Positions 1-6,043 of a DNA stretch of 6,043 nt are shown piece by piece. The DNA comes from an uncultured Ruminococcus sp. (GTDB taxonomy: Bacteria > Bacillota > Clostridia > Oscillospirales > Ruminococcaceae): positions 1-6,043 of the forward strand of contig CAMCMW010000101.1 of NCBI GenBank assembly GCA_945876155.1, given 5' to 3'. How positions within the stretch are numbered: position 1 is the stretch's first letter; every line of letters starts with the position of its first letter. Below the pieces are notes generated by a model. It saw only the letters and a list, made by a program, of their open reading frames with translations, was not told the DNA's origin and ran no database searches. The position numbers were made by a program, and so were the translations under genes.

Positions 1-23
1 GGCAGTCACATAATATGACCGCC
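1..23 (-). terminator. Candidate terminator hairpin of the dockerin gene
   Basis: Read on the minus strand, just past the stop codon at 39-41, these bases form an 8-bp stem with a 7-base loop (GGCGGTCA / TGACTGCC around TATTATG). One pair is G-U on the minus strand, but the same position is an A-C mismatch on the plus strand. The hairpin is therefore better as RNA from the minus strand, which fits the dockerin gene. The U-tract expected after it would lie beyond the window edge, so a factor-independent terminator cannot be confirmed. Confidence 0.5.
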
Positions 24-38
24 TGTAAGGAATTGATT

Positions 39-863
39 TTATGGCAGCATTGCTTTTGCAACGCCAATTGCGTCGTGTAAATCAACTTTGCCGTCACCGT
101 TGTAATCTGCAAGAGCAAATTCAGTTTCATTAAACGGCTTTATGTTCAGTATATGCTTTGAAATTGCGATAGCGTCGTAAATGTTAATCTTGTCGTCCAT
201 ATTCGTATCGCCTTTCTGGTAGAACGGTTCTGTTACTGTCACCTTACATTCGTAGGTAACGCCGTCAAGAGTTGCGGTTACAGCTGCTGTGCCGGTTGAC
301 TTCGGATTCAAGCGACCATTATATTCAACAGTCACAACCGATTCATTGTCTGAAACCCATTCTGCGTTGTCATCATATACTGATTCGCCCTTGAAACCAT
401 TGTACCAGCTGTCGTCATAGGGGTCAACAATATTAAGATTATATGTACCTTTTTCATTTACCGGCATACTCAATTCAGATTTTGAAAGCTGTAAATCTGT
501 GCTGAACTGGTCGCTTACTTCAACAGTGTAGATGTAGGTGGTTGAATTGTAAAGAGAGTGTACATATGCTTTTGAAGTACCGTTTTCCAGTCCTTCAACA
601 ACATAGTTGAACGTGCCTGACTCACTTTTTCTCAGACCGATAACCGAATCATCATCAGCACTGCTGGCAATTATCTCAAAGTCCAGAGTTTCTTTAAGAT
701 TTTTAATACCGCCTTTTCTGACCTGAACTGTTCCCATGTCAACAGGCTCAAAATCCTCATAAAATGAAGGGTCGATTTCTGCTGATACAGGCACGGAAGA
801 AATGCTCATTAACAGCATTGCAGCTGTTGTTACTGCTGAGAAAATTTTTCTGAATTTGTTCAT
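39..863 (-). CDS. Secreted Ig-like protein with C-terminal dockerin
   Basis: 274 residues. Residues 1-28 are a signal peptide (N-terminal K/R, hydrophobic core about 11-22, likely cleavage after VSA). Residues about 123-211 resemble a bacterial Ig-like (BIG2) domain, with the W-S-N-V-TV strand, a GTAAVTA turn and the VTV end. Residues about 60-116 look like a weaker domain of the same kind. An acidic, aromatic insert lies at about 147-169. Residues 217-274 are a dockerin with two EF-hand-like loops. Their calcium ligands are D219, N221, D223, N227, D230 and D253, N255, D257, D261, D264, each followed by a DAI-x3-K-x2-L helix. Dockerins of this family bind cohesins on scaffoldins, so the protein probably joins a cellulosome-like or cell-surface complex. 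No catalytic or carbohydrate-binding module is recognisable, so its own role is unknown. It is encoded alone here, divergent from comM. The start is supported by AGGAGG seven bases upstream. Confidence 0.9.
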   Translation of the reverse strand: MNKFRKIFSAVTTAAMLLMSISSVPVSAEIDPSFYEDFEPVDMGTVQVRKGGIKNLKETLDFEIIASSADDDSVIGLRKSESGTFNYVVEGLENGTSKAYVHSLYNSTTYIYTVEVSDQFSTDLQLSKSELSMPVNEKGTYNLNIVDPYDDSWYNGFKGESVYDDNAEWVSDNESVVTVEYNGRLNPKSTGTAAVTATLDGVTYECKVTVTEPFYQKGDTNMDDKINIYDAIAISKHILNIKPFNETEFALADYNGDGKVDLHDAIGVAKAMLP

Positions 864-870
864 TGTTATA

Positions 871-876
871 CCTCCT
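871..876 (-). promoter_or_regulatory. Ribosome binding site of the dockerin gene
   Basis: A perfect AGGAGG on the minus strand lies seven bases before the ATG at 861-863. It fixes the start codon, which in turn gives an intact signal peptide. Confidence 0.85.
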
Positions 877-911
877 GAATGTTTAAAATGTGTGATGAGT
901 TTACCCTTTCA

Positions 912-962
912 CTTATACAGAGTGGTCTTTTCCCGATTTTGTCCACGCTTTTTTTAAAAAAA
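912..962 (-). promoter_or_regulatory. Weak candidate promoter of the dockerin gene
   Basis: On the minus strand, TATAAG (912-917) matches five of six bases of a -10 box and would give a leader of about 40 bases. No good -35 box lies 17 bases upstream. The nearest likeness, TGGACA at 940-945, is 22 bases away, too far for normal sigma-A spacing. A perfect T7A7 tract at 949-962 sits about where an upstream (UP) element would be. The gene may need an activator or another sigma factor. This is an inference from position only. Confidence 0.3.
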
Positions 963-1079
963 CTGCACAAATCTCATAACAGTTTATTGTCTGAAATAAC
1001 AAAAAGGCGCAGAATTCAAACTGGTTAAAACAAAAACCGACTAAAAAATATAAAATTCGTGCCAAATCCCGATTTATAG

Positions 1080-1108
1080 TTTACAATTTTTAACCGGCAT
1101 GATATAAT
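1080..1108 (+). promoter_or_regulatory. Sigma-A promoter for the comM-rodA-hydE-tcdA series
   Basis: The -35 box TTTACA (1080-1085) and a perfect -10 box TATAAT (1103-1108) are separated by exactly 17 bases. A TG one base before the -10 box (1100-1101) makes it an extended -10. Transcription should start near 1115, giving a leader of about 65 bases before comM. This is the strongest promoter visible in the window. No other clear promoter was seen before the end of tcdA, so it probably serves the whole four-gene series. Confidence 0.75.
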
Positions 1109-1167
1109 AAGTATAAGTGACGCCGTACTGTGTCAGCGGTTGTGTCAATACTGATAAAATCATACTC

Positions 1168-1173
1168 GGAGGA
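1168..1173 (+). promoter_or_regulatory. Ribosome binding site of comM
   Basis: GGAGGA lies six bases before the ATG at 1180 and supports that start. The protein then begins with the short N-terminal strand typical of the ComM/YifB family. Confidence 0.8.
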
Positions 1174-1179
1174 CGCTGA

Positions 1180-2718
1180 ATGTTTGCAGAAATTAACAGT
1201 CTTGGTCTTTTCGGACTTAACGCTTTTAAGGTCGATGTTGAAATAGAAATCAGCAGGGGTATTCCTGTTTTTGATATTGTCGGACTGCCGGATATAGTGG
1301 TAAAGGAAAGCCGTGAGCGCATAAAAGCGTCCATGCGAAGCTGTGAATTTGAATTTCCTGTTGCAAGGGTTATGGTAAACCTTGCACCGGCAGGTACGAG
1401 AAAAAGCGGTTCTGTTCACGATATGGCGATATTCATGGCTGTTATGAAAGCGGCTGGGTATATTGACGCCGACCTTGACGGTATGTGCTTTATCGGTGAA
1501 CTGTCCTTAAACGGCAGCCTGCGCCCTGTTGATGGCGTTCTGCCTATGGTACTTCTTGCTAAGGAAGAGGGCATGAAAGCGGTTTTTGTACCCGAAGAGA
1601 ACGCCTTTGAGGCATCTGTTGCAGACGGTATTGAGATATACGGTGTTTCGGATATAAAACAGCTTGTTGAACACTTTACCGGCAAACGGAAAATCCCTGT
1701 TTCGGAGCGATTTATCCCATCTCCTGACAAGACGGAATATCAGCTTGACTTTGCCGACGTAAAAGGACAGAATACCGCAAAGGCGGCGCTGGAGATAGCC
1801 GCTGCCGGGGGTCATAATGCGCTCCTTATCGGAACGCCGGGAAGCGGAAAGAGTATGCTTGCAAAGAGAATGCCGTCGATTCTGCCGGACATGACCTTTG
1901 AGGAGTCCATTGAAACTACGAAGATACACTCTATTTCCGGTATGCTTGACCCGAAATCTCCTCTTGTGACCACAAGACCGTTTCGTTCTCCCCACCACAC
2001 GATTTCCTCTGCCGGACTTGCCGGAGGAGGTTCAGTTCCACGTCCGGGAGAAATTTCCATAGCTCATAATGGATTGCTGTTTTTAGACGAGCTTGCGGAA
2101 TTTGACCGCCGAACTCTTGAAATACTCCGTCAGCCTCTTGAGGACGGTAAAGTCACCATATCAAGGGCGGCAGGAACTGTTGTCTATCCGGCGTCGATTA
2201 TGCTGATAGCGGCAATGAACCCGTGTCCATGCGGATATTACGGACACCCCAGCGGAAGATGCAGATGCAGTCACAAGCAGGTTTCGGCGTATCTTTCAAA
2301 GATTTCCGGTCCTATGCTTGACAGGTTTGATTTGCATATTGAGGTCGCACCGGTTGAGTTCAACGACATTTCCTCAAACAAAAAGGAAGAGTCCTCAGCG
2401 GAAATCAGAAAGAGAGTTTCTGCGGCAAGGGATATTCAGAACGACCGCTTTAAGGGTACTCACATAAACTGCAACGCAAAGATAACCCCCGACAAGCTCA
2501 ACAGTTTCTGTCCTATGGAAGACAAGGCAAAGGAATTTATCGGAAAAGCCTTCGACAGGCTGGGACTTTCCGCAAGAGCCTATGACAGAATACTTAAAGT
2601 TGCGAGAACTATTGCCGATTTAAACGGCAGTGAAAAAATAGAAAAAGAACATATATCAGCCGCAATACAGTTTCGCAGTCTTGACAGAAAATACTGGAGC
2701 GGCGAAGAACAAAAGTAA
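1180..2718 (+). CDS. comM: YifB/ComM family Mg-chelatase-like AAA+ ATPase
   Basis: 512 residues, the usual full length for this family. Residues about 20-140 form the Lon-protease-like (ChlI) N-terminal domain, containing the family motifs IVGLPD (33-38), KESRERI (42-48) and VNLAPAG (66-72). The AAA+ core follows, with Walker A GTPGSGKS (218-225), the family signature FRSPHHT (268-274), Walker B LLFLDEL (299-305) and LDRFDLH (380-386). Between them is a four-cysteine insert with C349, C351, C361 and C363, probably metal binding. Residues about 405-503 are the Mg-chelatase C-terminal domain. Studied ComM proteins are hexameric helicases that drive branch migration during natural transformation. 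The ATPase and insert motifs are intact, so activity is expected. Whether this organism takes up DNA is unknown, and dprA, a frequent neighbour, is not within this window. It is the first gene after the promoter at 1080-1108 and is followed after 29 bases by rodA. Confidence 0.93.
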   Translation: MFAEINSLGLFGLNAFKVDVEIEISRGIPVFDIVGLPDIVVKESRERIKASMRSCEFEFPVARVMVNLAPAGTRKSGSVHDMAIFMAVMKAAGYIDADLDGMCFIGELSLNGSLRPVDGVLPMVLLAKEEGMKAVFVPEENAFEASVADGIEIYGVSDIKQLVEHFTGKRKIPVSERFIPSPDKTEYQLDFADVKGQNTAKAALEIAAAGGHNALLIGTPGSGKSMLAKRMPSILPDMTFEESIETTKIHSISGMLDPKSPLVTTRPFRSPHHTISSAGLAGGGSVPRPGEISIAHNGLLFLDELAEFDRRTLEILRQPLEDGKVTISRAAGTVVYPASIMLIAAMNPCPCGYYGHPSGRCRCSHKQVSAYLSKISGPMLDRFDLHIEVAPVEFNDISSNKKEESSAEIRKRVSAARDIQNDRFKGTHINCNAKITPDKLNSFCPMEDKAKEFIGKAFDRLGLSARAYDRILKVARTIADLNGSEKIEKEHISAAIQFRSLDRKYWSGEEQK

Positions 2719-2747
2719 AATTATGATAATGAAAGGCAGCAAAATTT

Positions 2748-3887
2748 ATGAAACCAATTGTAAAAAAGTTTTCGGGTTTTTTCAGACGGCTTGACAAAAC
2801 CCTGCTTATCCTTGTAACTATATGCTCAGTAATCAGCGTGATACTGCTCTATTCCATTTATAAAAACGGTATAATCGGACTGGACAAAAGTTACTATATC
2901 ACCCAGCTTGTTTCAATGTTTCTGGGAATCGGGGCGTGTCTTGTTGTAGCGTCCATAGATTACCACACGCTTTCACGACTGTGGTTTCTCTATGCACCAA
3001 TAGCACTTGTACTCGTACTTCTGACCTTTACCCCACTGGGAATCCAGCGAGCCGGTGCGGATGACAGGGCGTGGCTCAACCTCGGCTTTATGACCATTCA
3101 GCCGTCGGAGGTTTTAAAGCTTGCGTTTACCCTTACATTCTCATTCCACCTTGCAAAGGACGAGGAGAATATAAACCGTCCGCTCCACCTGCTTTTTATA
3201 CTGATACACGGAGCAGTTCCTATTGGACTTATAGTCTTGCAGGGTGACTACGGTACGGCGCTTATTTTCATTATGATGTTTGTTGTCATGCTGTTTTCAG
3301 CCGGACTGTCCTTTAAATACATCATTGCGGCAATTGCTGTAACACCGCCGATAATCTATGTTCTGTGGAACTACGTTTTGCAGTCTCTCCACAAAAACCG
3401 TATTCTCGTCCTCATTCATCCGGGAACTGACCCTATGGGACTGGAATATCAGCAGGATCTGGGACTTGCCTCTCTTGGAGCAGGGGGTCTTTTCGGAAAA
3501 GGTCTTTTCAATAAAGACGATTATGTTGAAGTACCGGAAATACACAACGACTTTATTTTTGCGTATGTGGGACAGGCGTTTGGATTTGTGGGCGCAATTG
3601 CGGTTATAATACTTCTGACTTATATATGCTTAAAAATACTTTCCGACAGCCGAAGTGCCATGGACAAACAGGGCAAGCTTATCTGTCTTGGCACATTTGC
3701 CATGATTTTCACCCACTGCTTTATGAATATCGGAATGGTACTGAAAGTCATGCCGGTTATAGGTATTCCGCTGCCGTTTTTCAGCGCAGGCGGTACCGCA
3801 CTTGTAAGTATGTATGTTGCAATCGGTCTGGTACTCAGCTGCTGTACCCACAATACTAAAAAATACAGAATGTTCTATGATGATTAA
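2748..3887 (+). CDS. rodA: RodA-like SEDS peptidoglycan glycosyltransferase
   Basis: 379 residues with about ten hydrophobic membrane segments (roughly 18-38, 51-70, 79-98, 118-135, 146-164, 168-185, 188-208, 274-296, 311-332, 348-366). It belongs to the FtsW/RodA/SpoVE family, whose members polymerise lipid II into glycan strands with a partner class B penicillin-binding protein. Family landmarks are W109, QPSEVLKLAF (118-127), GDYGTA (166-171), VPEIHNDFIFA (262-272) and a C-terminal NIGMV...GIPLPFFSAGGT block (327-350). D268 aligns with the aspartate shown to be essential in studied SEDS enzymes. The NIGMV block, the H-containing tail and the position outside a division-wall gene cluster favour RodA over FtsW or SpoVE, but the subfamily call is moderate. 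Oddities are an expanded loop before W109 and GQAFG where relatives usually have GEE. The ribosome binding site is poor: GAAAGG (2731-2736), eleven bases from the ATG. Confidence 0.85.
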   Translation: MKPIVKKFSGFFRRLDKTLLILVTICSVISVILLYSIYKNGIIGLDKSYYITQLVSMFLGIGACLVVASIDYHTLSRLWFLYAPIALVLVLLTFTPLGIQRAGADDRAWLNLGFMTIQPSEVLKLAFTLTFSFHLAKDEENINRPLHLLFILIHGAVPIGLIVLQGDYGTALIFIMMFVVMLFSAGLSFKYIIAAIAVTPPIIYVLWNYVLQSLHKNRILVLIHPGTDPMGLEYQQDLGLASLGAGGLFGKGLFNKDDYVEVPEIHNDFIFAYVGQAFGFVGAIAVIILLTYICLKILSDSRSAMDKQGKLICLGTFAMIFTHCFMNIGMVLKVMPVIGIPLPFFSAGGTALVSMYVAIGLVLSCCTHNTKKYRMFYDD

Positions 3888-3896
3888 GGAAAGAAA

Positions 3897-4934
3897 ATGG
3901 ATACTAAAGCATTGATTGAAAAAATAGCCGTTTCCCATGAGGCGACGGAAGAAGAGCTTATTGCAGTAATGGAAAGCACGGAAAGTGATGATTTTCTTTT
4001 TGAATCTGCCGACCGCATAAGGCGTGAAATATACGGAACAGATGTCTATATAAGAGGGCTGATAGAGTTTACAAACTACTGCAAAAACAACTGTCTTTAC
4101 TGTGGGATAAGGCGTGACAACAGAAATGTTGAGCGCTACCGCCTTACGGAGGAAGAAATATACCAGTGCTGCGACGAGGGGTACTCTCTCGGTTTCAGAA
4201 CGTTTGTCATGCAGGGGGGAGAGGACAGCCATTATACCGATGAAATGCTTTGCCGCATGGTGAGCAATATCAAGAAAAAATACCCCGACTGCGCTGTGAC
4301 ACTTTCCCTGGGAGAACGTTCGGAGGAAAGCTACAGGCGGCTTTATGAAAGCGGTGCAGACAGGTATCTTCTAAGGCATGAAACGGCAACAGCGGAGCAT
4401 TATGCAAAACTGCACCCGGAAGAAATGTCCTTTGAAAACAGAATGAAATGCCTTGAAACGCTGAAAAAAATCGGTTTTCAGACGGGTGCAGGCTTTATGG
4501 TAGGTTCACCCTATCAGACAAGAGAAAATCTTGCCGCAGACCTGCTTTTCATAAAAAAGCTGAAACCGGAAATGGTAGGAATAGGACCTTTTATTCCACA
4601 CAAGGACACTCCTTTTAAAGACTGCACACAGGGAACGCTCCGTGACACTCTCGTCATGGTAGCACTTACAAGACTTCTTCACCCTCATGCCCTTATACCG
4701 TCCACAACGGCGCTGGGTACTATCCACCCACAGGGGCGTGAACTGGGGCTTAAAGCCGGAGCAAACGTTGTAATGCCCAATCTTTCTCCCACACGTTTCA
4801 GAAAACTTTACGCTCTCTATGACAACAAAATCTGTACCGGGGACGAATCGGCGCAGTGCAGAAAATGTCTTGAAGGACGTGTTTCCTCTGCCGGATATAA
4901 AATCGTTACAGACAGGGGGGATTTCCGTGCTTAA
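3897..4934 (+). CDS. hydE: [FeFe] hydrogenase H-cluster radical SAM maturase HydE
   Basis: 345 residues, normal for HydE. The radical-SAM cluster motif CX3CX2C is C62, C66, C69 (CKNNCLYCG), followed by RRDNRNVERYRLT. Other HydE-type blocks are QGGED (106-110), TLSLGE (135-140), DRYLLRHETA (155-164), GFMVGSPYQT (199-208) and IGPFIPHKDTPF (229-240). A second, C-terminal CX7CX2C set (C313, C321, C324) matches the auxiliary cluster known in Thermotoga HydE, which is reported to be dispensable. HydE works with HydF and HydG to build the diiron subcluster of the hydrogenase active site, acting in the cytoplasm. The related PylB is less likely given the IPHKDTPF and C-terminal cysteine blocks. It starts nine bases after rodA; its AAGGAAAG ribosome binding site (3886-3893) overlaps the rodA stop codon, suggesting coupling. 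No hydF, hydG or hydrogenase gene lies in the window. Confidence 0.93.
   Translation: MDTKALIEKIAVSHEATEEELIAVMESTESDDFLFESADRIRREIYGTDVYIRGLIEFTNYCKNNCLYCGIRRDNRNVERYRLTEEEIYQCCDEGYSLGFRTFVMQGGEDSHYTDEMLCRMVSNIKKKYPDCAVTLSLGERSEESYRRLYESGADRYLLRHETATAEHYAKLHPEEMSFENRMKCLETLKKIGFQTGAGFMVGSPYQTRENLAADLLFIKKLKPEMVGIGPFIPHKDTPFKDCTQGTLRDTLVMVALTRLLHPHALIPSTTALGTIHPQGRELGLKAGANVVMPNLSPTRFRKLYALYDNKICTGDESAQCRKCLEGRVSSAGYKIVTDRGDFRA
4914..4920 (+). promoter_or_regulatory. Ribosome binding site that sets the tcdA GTG start
   Basis: AGGGGGG, within the last codons of hydE, lies six bases before the GTG at 4927. It favours this start over an in-frame ATG 108 bases upstream at 4819, which would lie deep within hydE. 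Confidence 0.65.
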
Positions 4935-5655
4935 CGAGTTTTCAAGAACTGAACTTCTGCTTGGCGCAGAGGGTATGGAAAAGCTGAAAAATGCCCACGT
5001 TGCCGTTTTCGGTATCGGGGGAGTAGGCTCGTATATTGCCGAGGCACTGGCAAGGTGCGGTGTGGGAAAACTGACATTGATTGACAATGACACAGTTGCG
5101 GTCACAAACTTAAACCGTCAGCTTATTGCACTTCATTCCACCATAGGCATGAAAAAAACAGAGGCGGCAAAGGCAAGGATACTTGACATAAATCCTGCGG
5201 CACAGGTTACGGCGCTGGACTGTTTTTACACCGGAACAGAAGTCGATTTAAGCGGCTTTGACTACGTTGCCGACGCAATCGACACAGTTTCCTCAAAGCT
5301 TGCGCTTATTGAAAATGCGTATAAGCTTGGAGTACCAGTGATTTCCTCTATGGGTACAGGCAACAAGCTTGACCCCACAAAGCTTACAGTGACGGATATA
5401 TACAAAACGGAAATGTGTCCTCTTGCCAAAGTTATGCGCTATGAACTGAAAAGGCGTAATGTGAAAAAGCTCAAGGTCGTCTATTCCACCGAAAGACCCA
5501 GAGAGCATAAGGCAGAAAGCGAGGAAATCACGGCAAAACGCAAGACTATCGGCAGTGTTTCCTTTGTGCCGTCTGTGGCAGGACTTATTATTGCAGGGGA
5601 GATTGTGAAAGATATTTTGAAAAACAGTTGCAATTTTCCCGAAAAAATGGCATAA
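4927..5655 (+). CDS. tcdA: tRNA threonylcarbamoyladenosine dehydratase TcdA
   Basis: 242 residues from a GTG start. It is an E1-like ThiF/MoeB/HesA-fold enzyme. The family opening FSRTELLLG (5-13) is followed by the nucleotide loop GIGGVGS (29-35), LIDND (51-55), TNLNRQ (60-65), K77 and ADAIDT (115-120). It lacks the paired CXXC zinc motifs of MoeB and ThiF, and with the conserved STERP (187-191) and GSVSFVPSVAGL (209-220) blocks this points to TcdA (CsdL/YgdL). TcdA uses ATP to cyclise t6A to ct6A at position 37 of tRNAs that read ANN codons. The start was chosen because family similarity begins there and AGGGGGG lies six bases upstream; the ATG at 4819 would add 36 residues unlike the family. 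It overlaps hydE by eight bases, which suggests translational coupling. Confidence 0.9.
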   Translation: MLNEFSRTELLLGAEGMEKLKNAHVAVFGIGGVGSYIAEALARCGVGKLTLIDNDTVAVTNLNRQLIALHSTIGMKKTEAAKARILDINPAAQVTALDCFYTGTEVDLSGFDYVADAIDTVSSKLALIENAYKLGVPVISSMGTGNKLDPTKLTVTDIYKTEMCPLAKVMRYELKRRNVKKLKVVYSTERPREHKAESEEITAKRKTIGSVSFVPSVAGLIIAGEIVKDILKNSCNFPEKMA

Positions 5656-5656
5656 T
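5628..5656 (+). promoter_or_regulatory. Candidate guaA promoter inside the tcdA 3' end
   Basis: TTGCAA (5628-5633) and CATAAT (5651-5656) are 17 bases apart, matching four and five of six consensus bases. A TG one base before the -10 box (5648-5649) gives an extended -10. Transcription would start near 5663, leaving a leader of about 47 bases before guaA. This would let guaA be expressed apart from the upstream genes. Confidence 0.5.
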
Positions 5657-5674
5657 TATAGATAGTATATCACT

Positions 5675-5688
5675 CCGTCCGAGGACGG
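5675..5688 (+). other. Small GC-rich hairpin in the guaA leader
   Basis: CCGTC-CGAG-GACGG forms a five-pair stem with a four-base loop and is followed by only three T residues. It could be a weak terminator for the tcdA transcript, an mRNA-stabilising structure, or an attenuator close to the guaA ribosome binding site (5699-5703). The tail is too short to call a strong intrinsic terminator. The leader is too short for, and unlike, a purine riboswitch. Confidence 0.45.
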
Positions 5689-5698
5689 TTTAAATGTT

Positions 5699-5703
5699 AG
5701 GAG
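5699..5703 (+). promoter_or_regulatory. Ribosome binding site of guaA
   Basis: AGGAG lies six bases before the ATG at 5710, eleven bases downstream of the leader hairpin. Confidence 0.8.
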
Positions 5704-5709
5704 TAAAAA

Positions 5710-6043
5710 ATGGAACATCAGCTTTGTTTAATTTTAAATTTCGGCGGACAGTATAACCAGCTTATTGCAAGAAGAGTCCGTGAATGCGGTGTATACTGCG
5801 AAGTTAAACCATACAACAAGATAACGATAGAGGAAATAAAAGCCCTTGCACCGGCTGGTATTATTTTCACAGGCGGGCCCAACAGTGTTTACGGTGAAAA
5901 GGCACCTACAGTTTCCAGAGAAATATTTGAACTGGGAATACCTGTACTTGGTATCTGCTACGGTTCACAGCTTATGGCTCATGTACTGGGAGGAAAGGTT
6001 TCAACCTGCATAACCAGTGAATACGGAAAAACAGAAACCACCT
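5710..6043 (+). CDS. guaA: GMP synthase (glutamine-hydrolysing), 5' part
   Basis: The gene runs off the window end; 111 complete codons are visible out of roughly 510 in full-length family members. The visible part is most of the N-terminal class I glutamine amidotransferase domain: [16 protein letters not shown] (10-25), FTGGPNSVY (53-61) and the nucleophile motif GICYGSQ (81-87), with C83 as the catalytic cysteine. The partner His and Glu, and the ATP-pyrophosphatase and dimerisation domains, lie outside the window. GuaA converts XMP to GMP using ATP and ammonia released from glutamine, the last step of guanine nucleotide synthesis, in the cytoplasm. An asparagine stands at residue 10, where most relatives have aspartate (LDFG). 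The gene follows tcdA after 54 bases and probably has its own promoter at 5628-5656. Confidence 0.93.
   Translation, partial: MEHQLCLILNFGGQYNQLIARRVRECGVYCEVKPYNKITIEEIKALAPAGIIFTGGPNSVYGEKAPTVSREIFELGIPVLGICYGSQLMAHVLGGKVSTCITSEYGKTETT

Larger units (their letters stand above)
864..1179. other. Divergent intergenic region, dockerin gene / comM
   Basis: This 316-base stretch has no convincing gene on either strand; the open frames reaching into it are antisense to comM. It is very AT-rich. From left to right it holds the dockerin ribosome binding site, a possible -10 box at 912-917, a loose GTGG/CCAC inverted pair at 922-946, the T7A7 tract at 949-962, a featureless A-rich part (about 970-1070), the comM promoter at 1080-1108, and the comM leader. 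The leader carries a 7-base direct repeat, TGTGTCA, at 1129-1135 and 1141-1147. I recognise no riboswitch. Confidence 0.7.

Noticed and set aside
949..962. Perfect T7A7 palindrome as a possible intrinsic terminator between the divergent genes.
   Set aside because: There is no GC stem, and both genes point away from it, so no transcript would need to end here. An A/T tract near a promoter is more likely.
1059..1064. TGGCAC on the minus strand, resembling the -24 half of a sigma-54 promoter.
   Set aside because: The -12 half (TTGC) is absent at the right spacing, and the site is almost 200 bases from the dockerin start.
1115..1179. Structured regulatory RNA in the comM leader, suggested by TGTGTCA repeats and short GCC/GGT pairings.
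   Set aside because: The pairings are short and mutually exclusive, with no recognisable riboswitch or T-box pattern.
3630..4232. A 200-codon open frame on the minus strand across rodA and hydE, and similar long antisense frames in comM and hydE-tcdA.
   Set aside because: They lie opposite clearly conserved genes, have no family motifs or domains, and lack good ribosome binding sites.
4819..4926. In-frame upstream extension of tcdA from an ATG.
   Set aside because: It lies wholly within hydE, is unlike TcdA family N-termini, and the GTG at 4927 has a better ribosome binding site.
5656..5709. Purine riboswitch before guaA.
   Set aside because: The leader is only about 50 bases and shows none of the three-way junction or conserved loop sequences.

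Overview
The window looks like chromosome from an anaerobic, Gram-positive gut bacterium of the Ruminococcus (Oscillospiraceae) kind. Three things point there: a secreted protein ending in a calcium-binding dockerin module (cellulosome-type attachment), an [FeFe]-hydrogenase maturase of the HydE type, and AT-leaning, Firmicutes-style expression signals (AGGAGG-like ribosome binding sites, TTTACA-17-TATAAT promoter). The genus is an inference; no rRNA or other marker is present.

Layout. Positions 1-23 hold a hairpin that fits the terminator of the minus-strand gene. Positions 39-863 (minus) encode a 274-residue secreted protein: signal peptide, two Ig-like stretches, then a dockerin. A 316-base divergent intergenic region (864-1179) separates it from a plus-strand gene series. 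That series has a strong sigma-A promoter at 1080-1108 and reads comM/yifB (1180-2718), a RodA-type SEDS membrane glycosyltransferase (2748-3887), hydE (3897-4934) and tcdA (4927-5655). Gaps are 29 and 9 bases, then an 8-base overlap, so these four are probably one transcript. After a 54-base gap with its own candidate promoter and a small hairpin, guaA begins at 5710 and runs off the end of the window.

The genes do not form one pathway. They are housekeeping functions sharing a transcript: DNA branch migration or uptake (ComM), wall synthesis (RodA), hydrogenase cofactor assembly (HydE), tRNA position-37 modification (TcdA) and GMP synthesis (GuaA). The accessory item is the dockerin protein, which has no recognisable catalytic module. 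I found no CRISPR array, mobile element, tRNA, rRNA or clear riboswitch, and no evidence for a wholly new system. The most useful leads are the non-enzymatic dockerin protein, the placement of hydE, the divergent features of the RodA-like protein, and the guaA leader.
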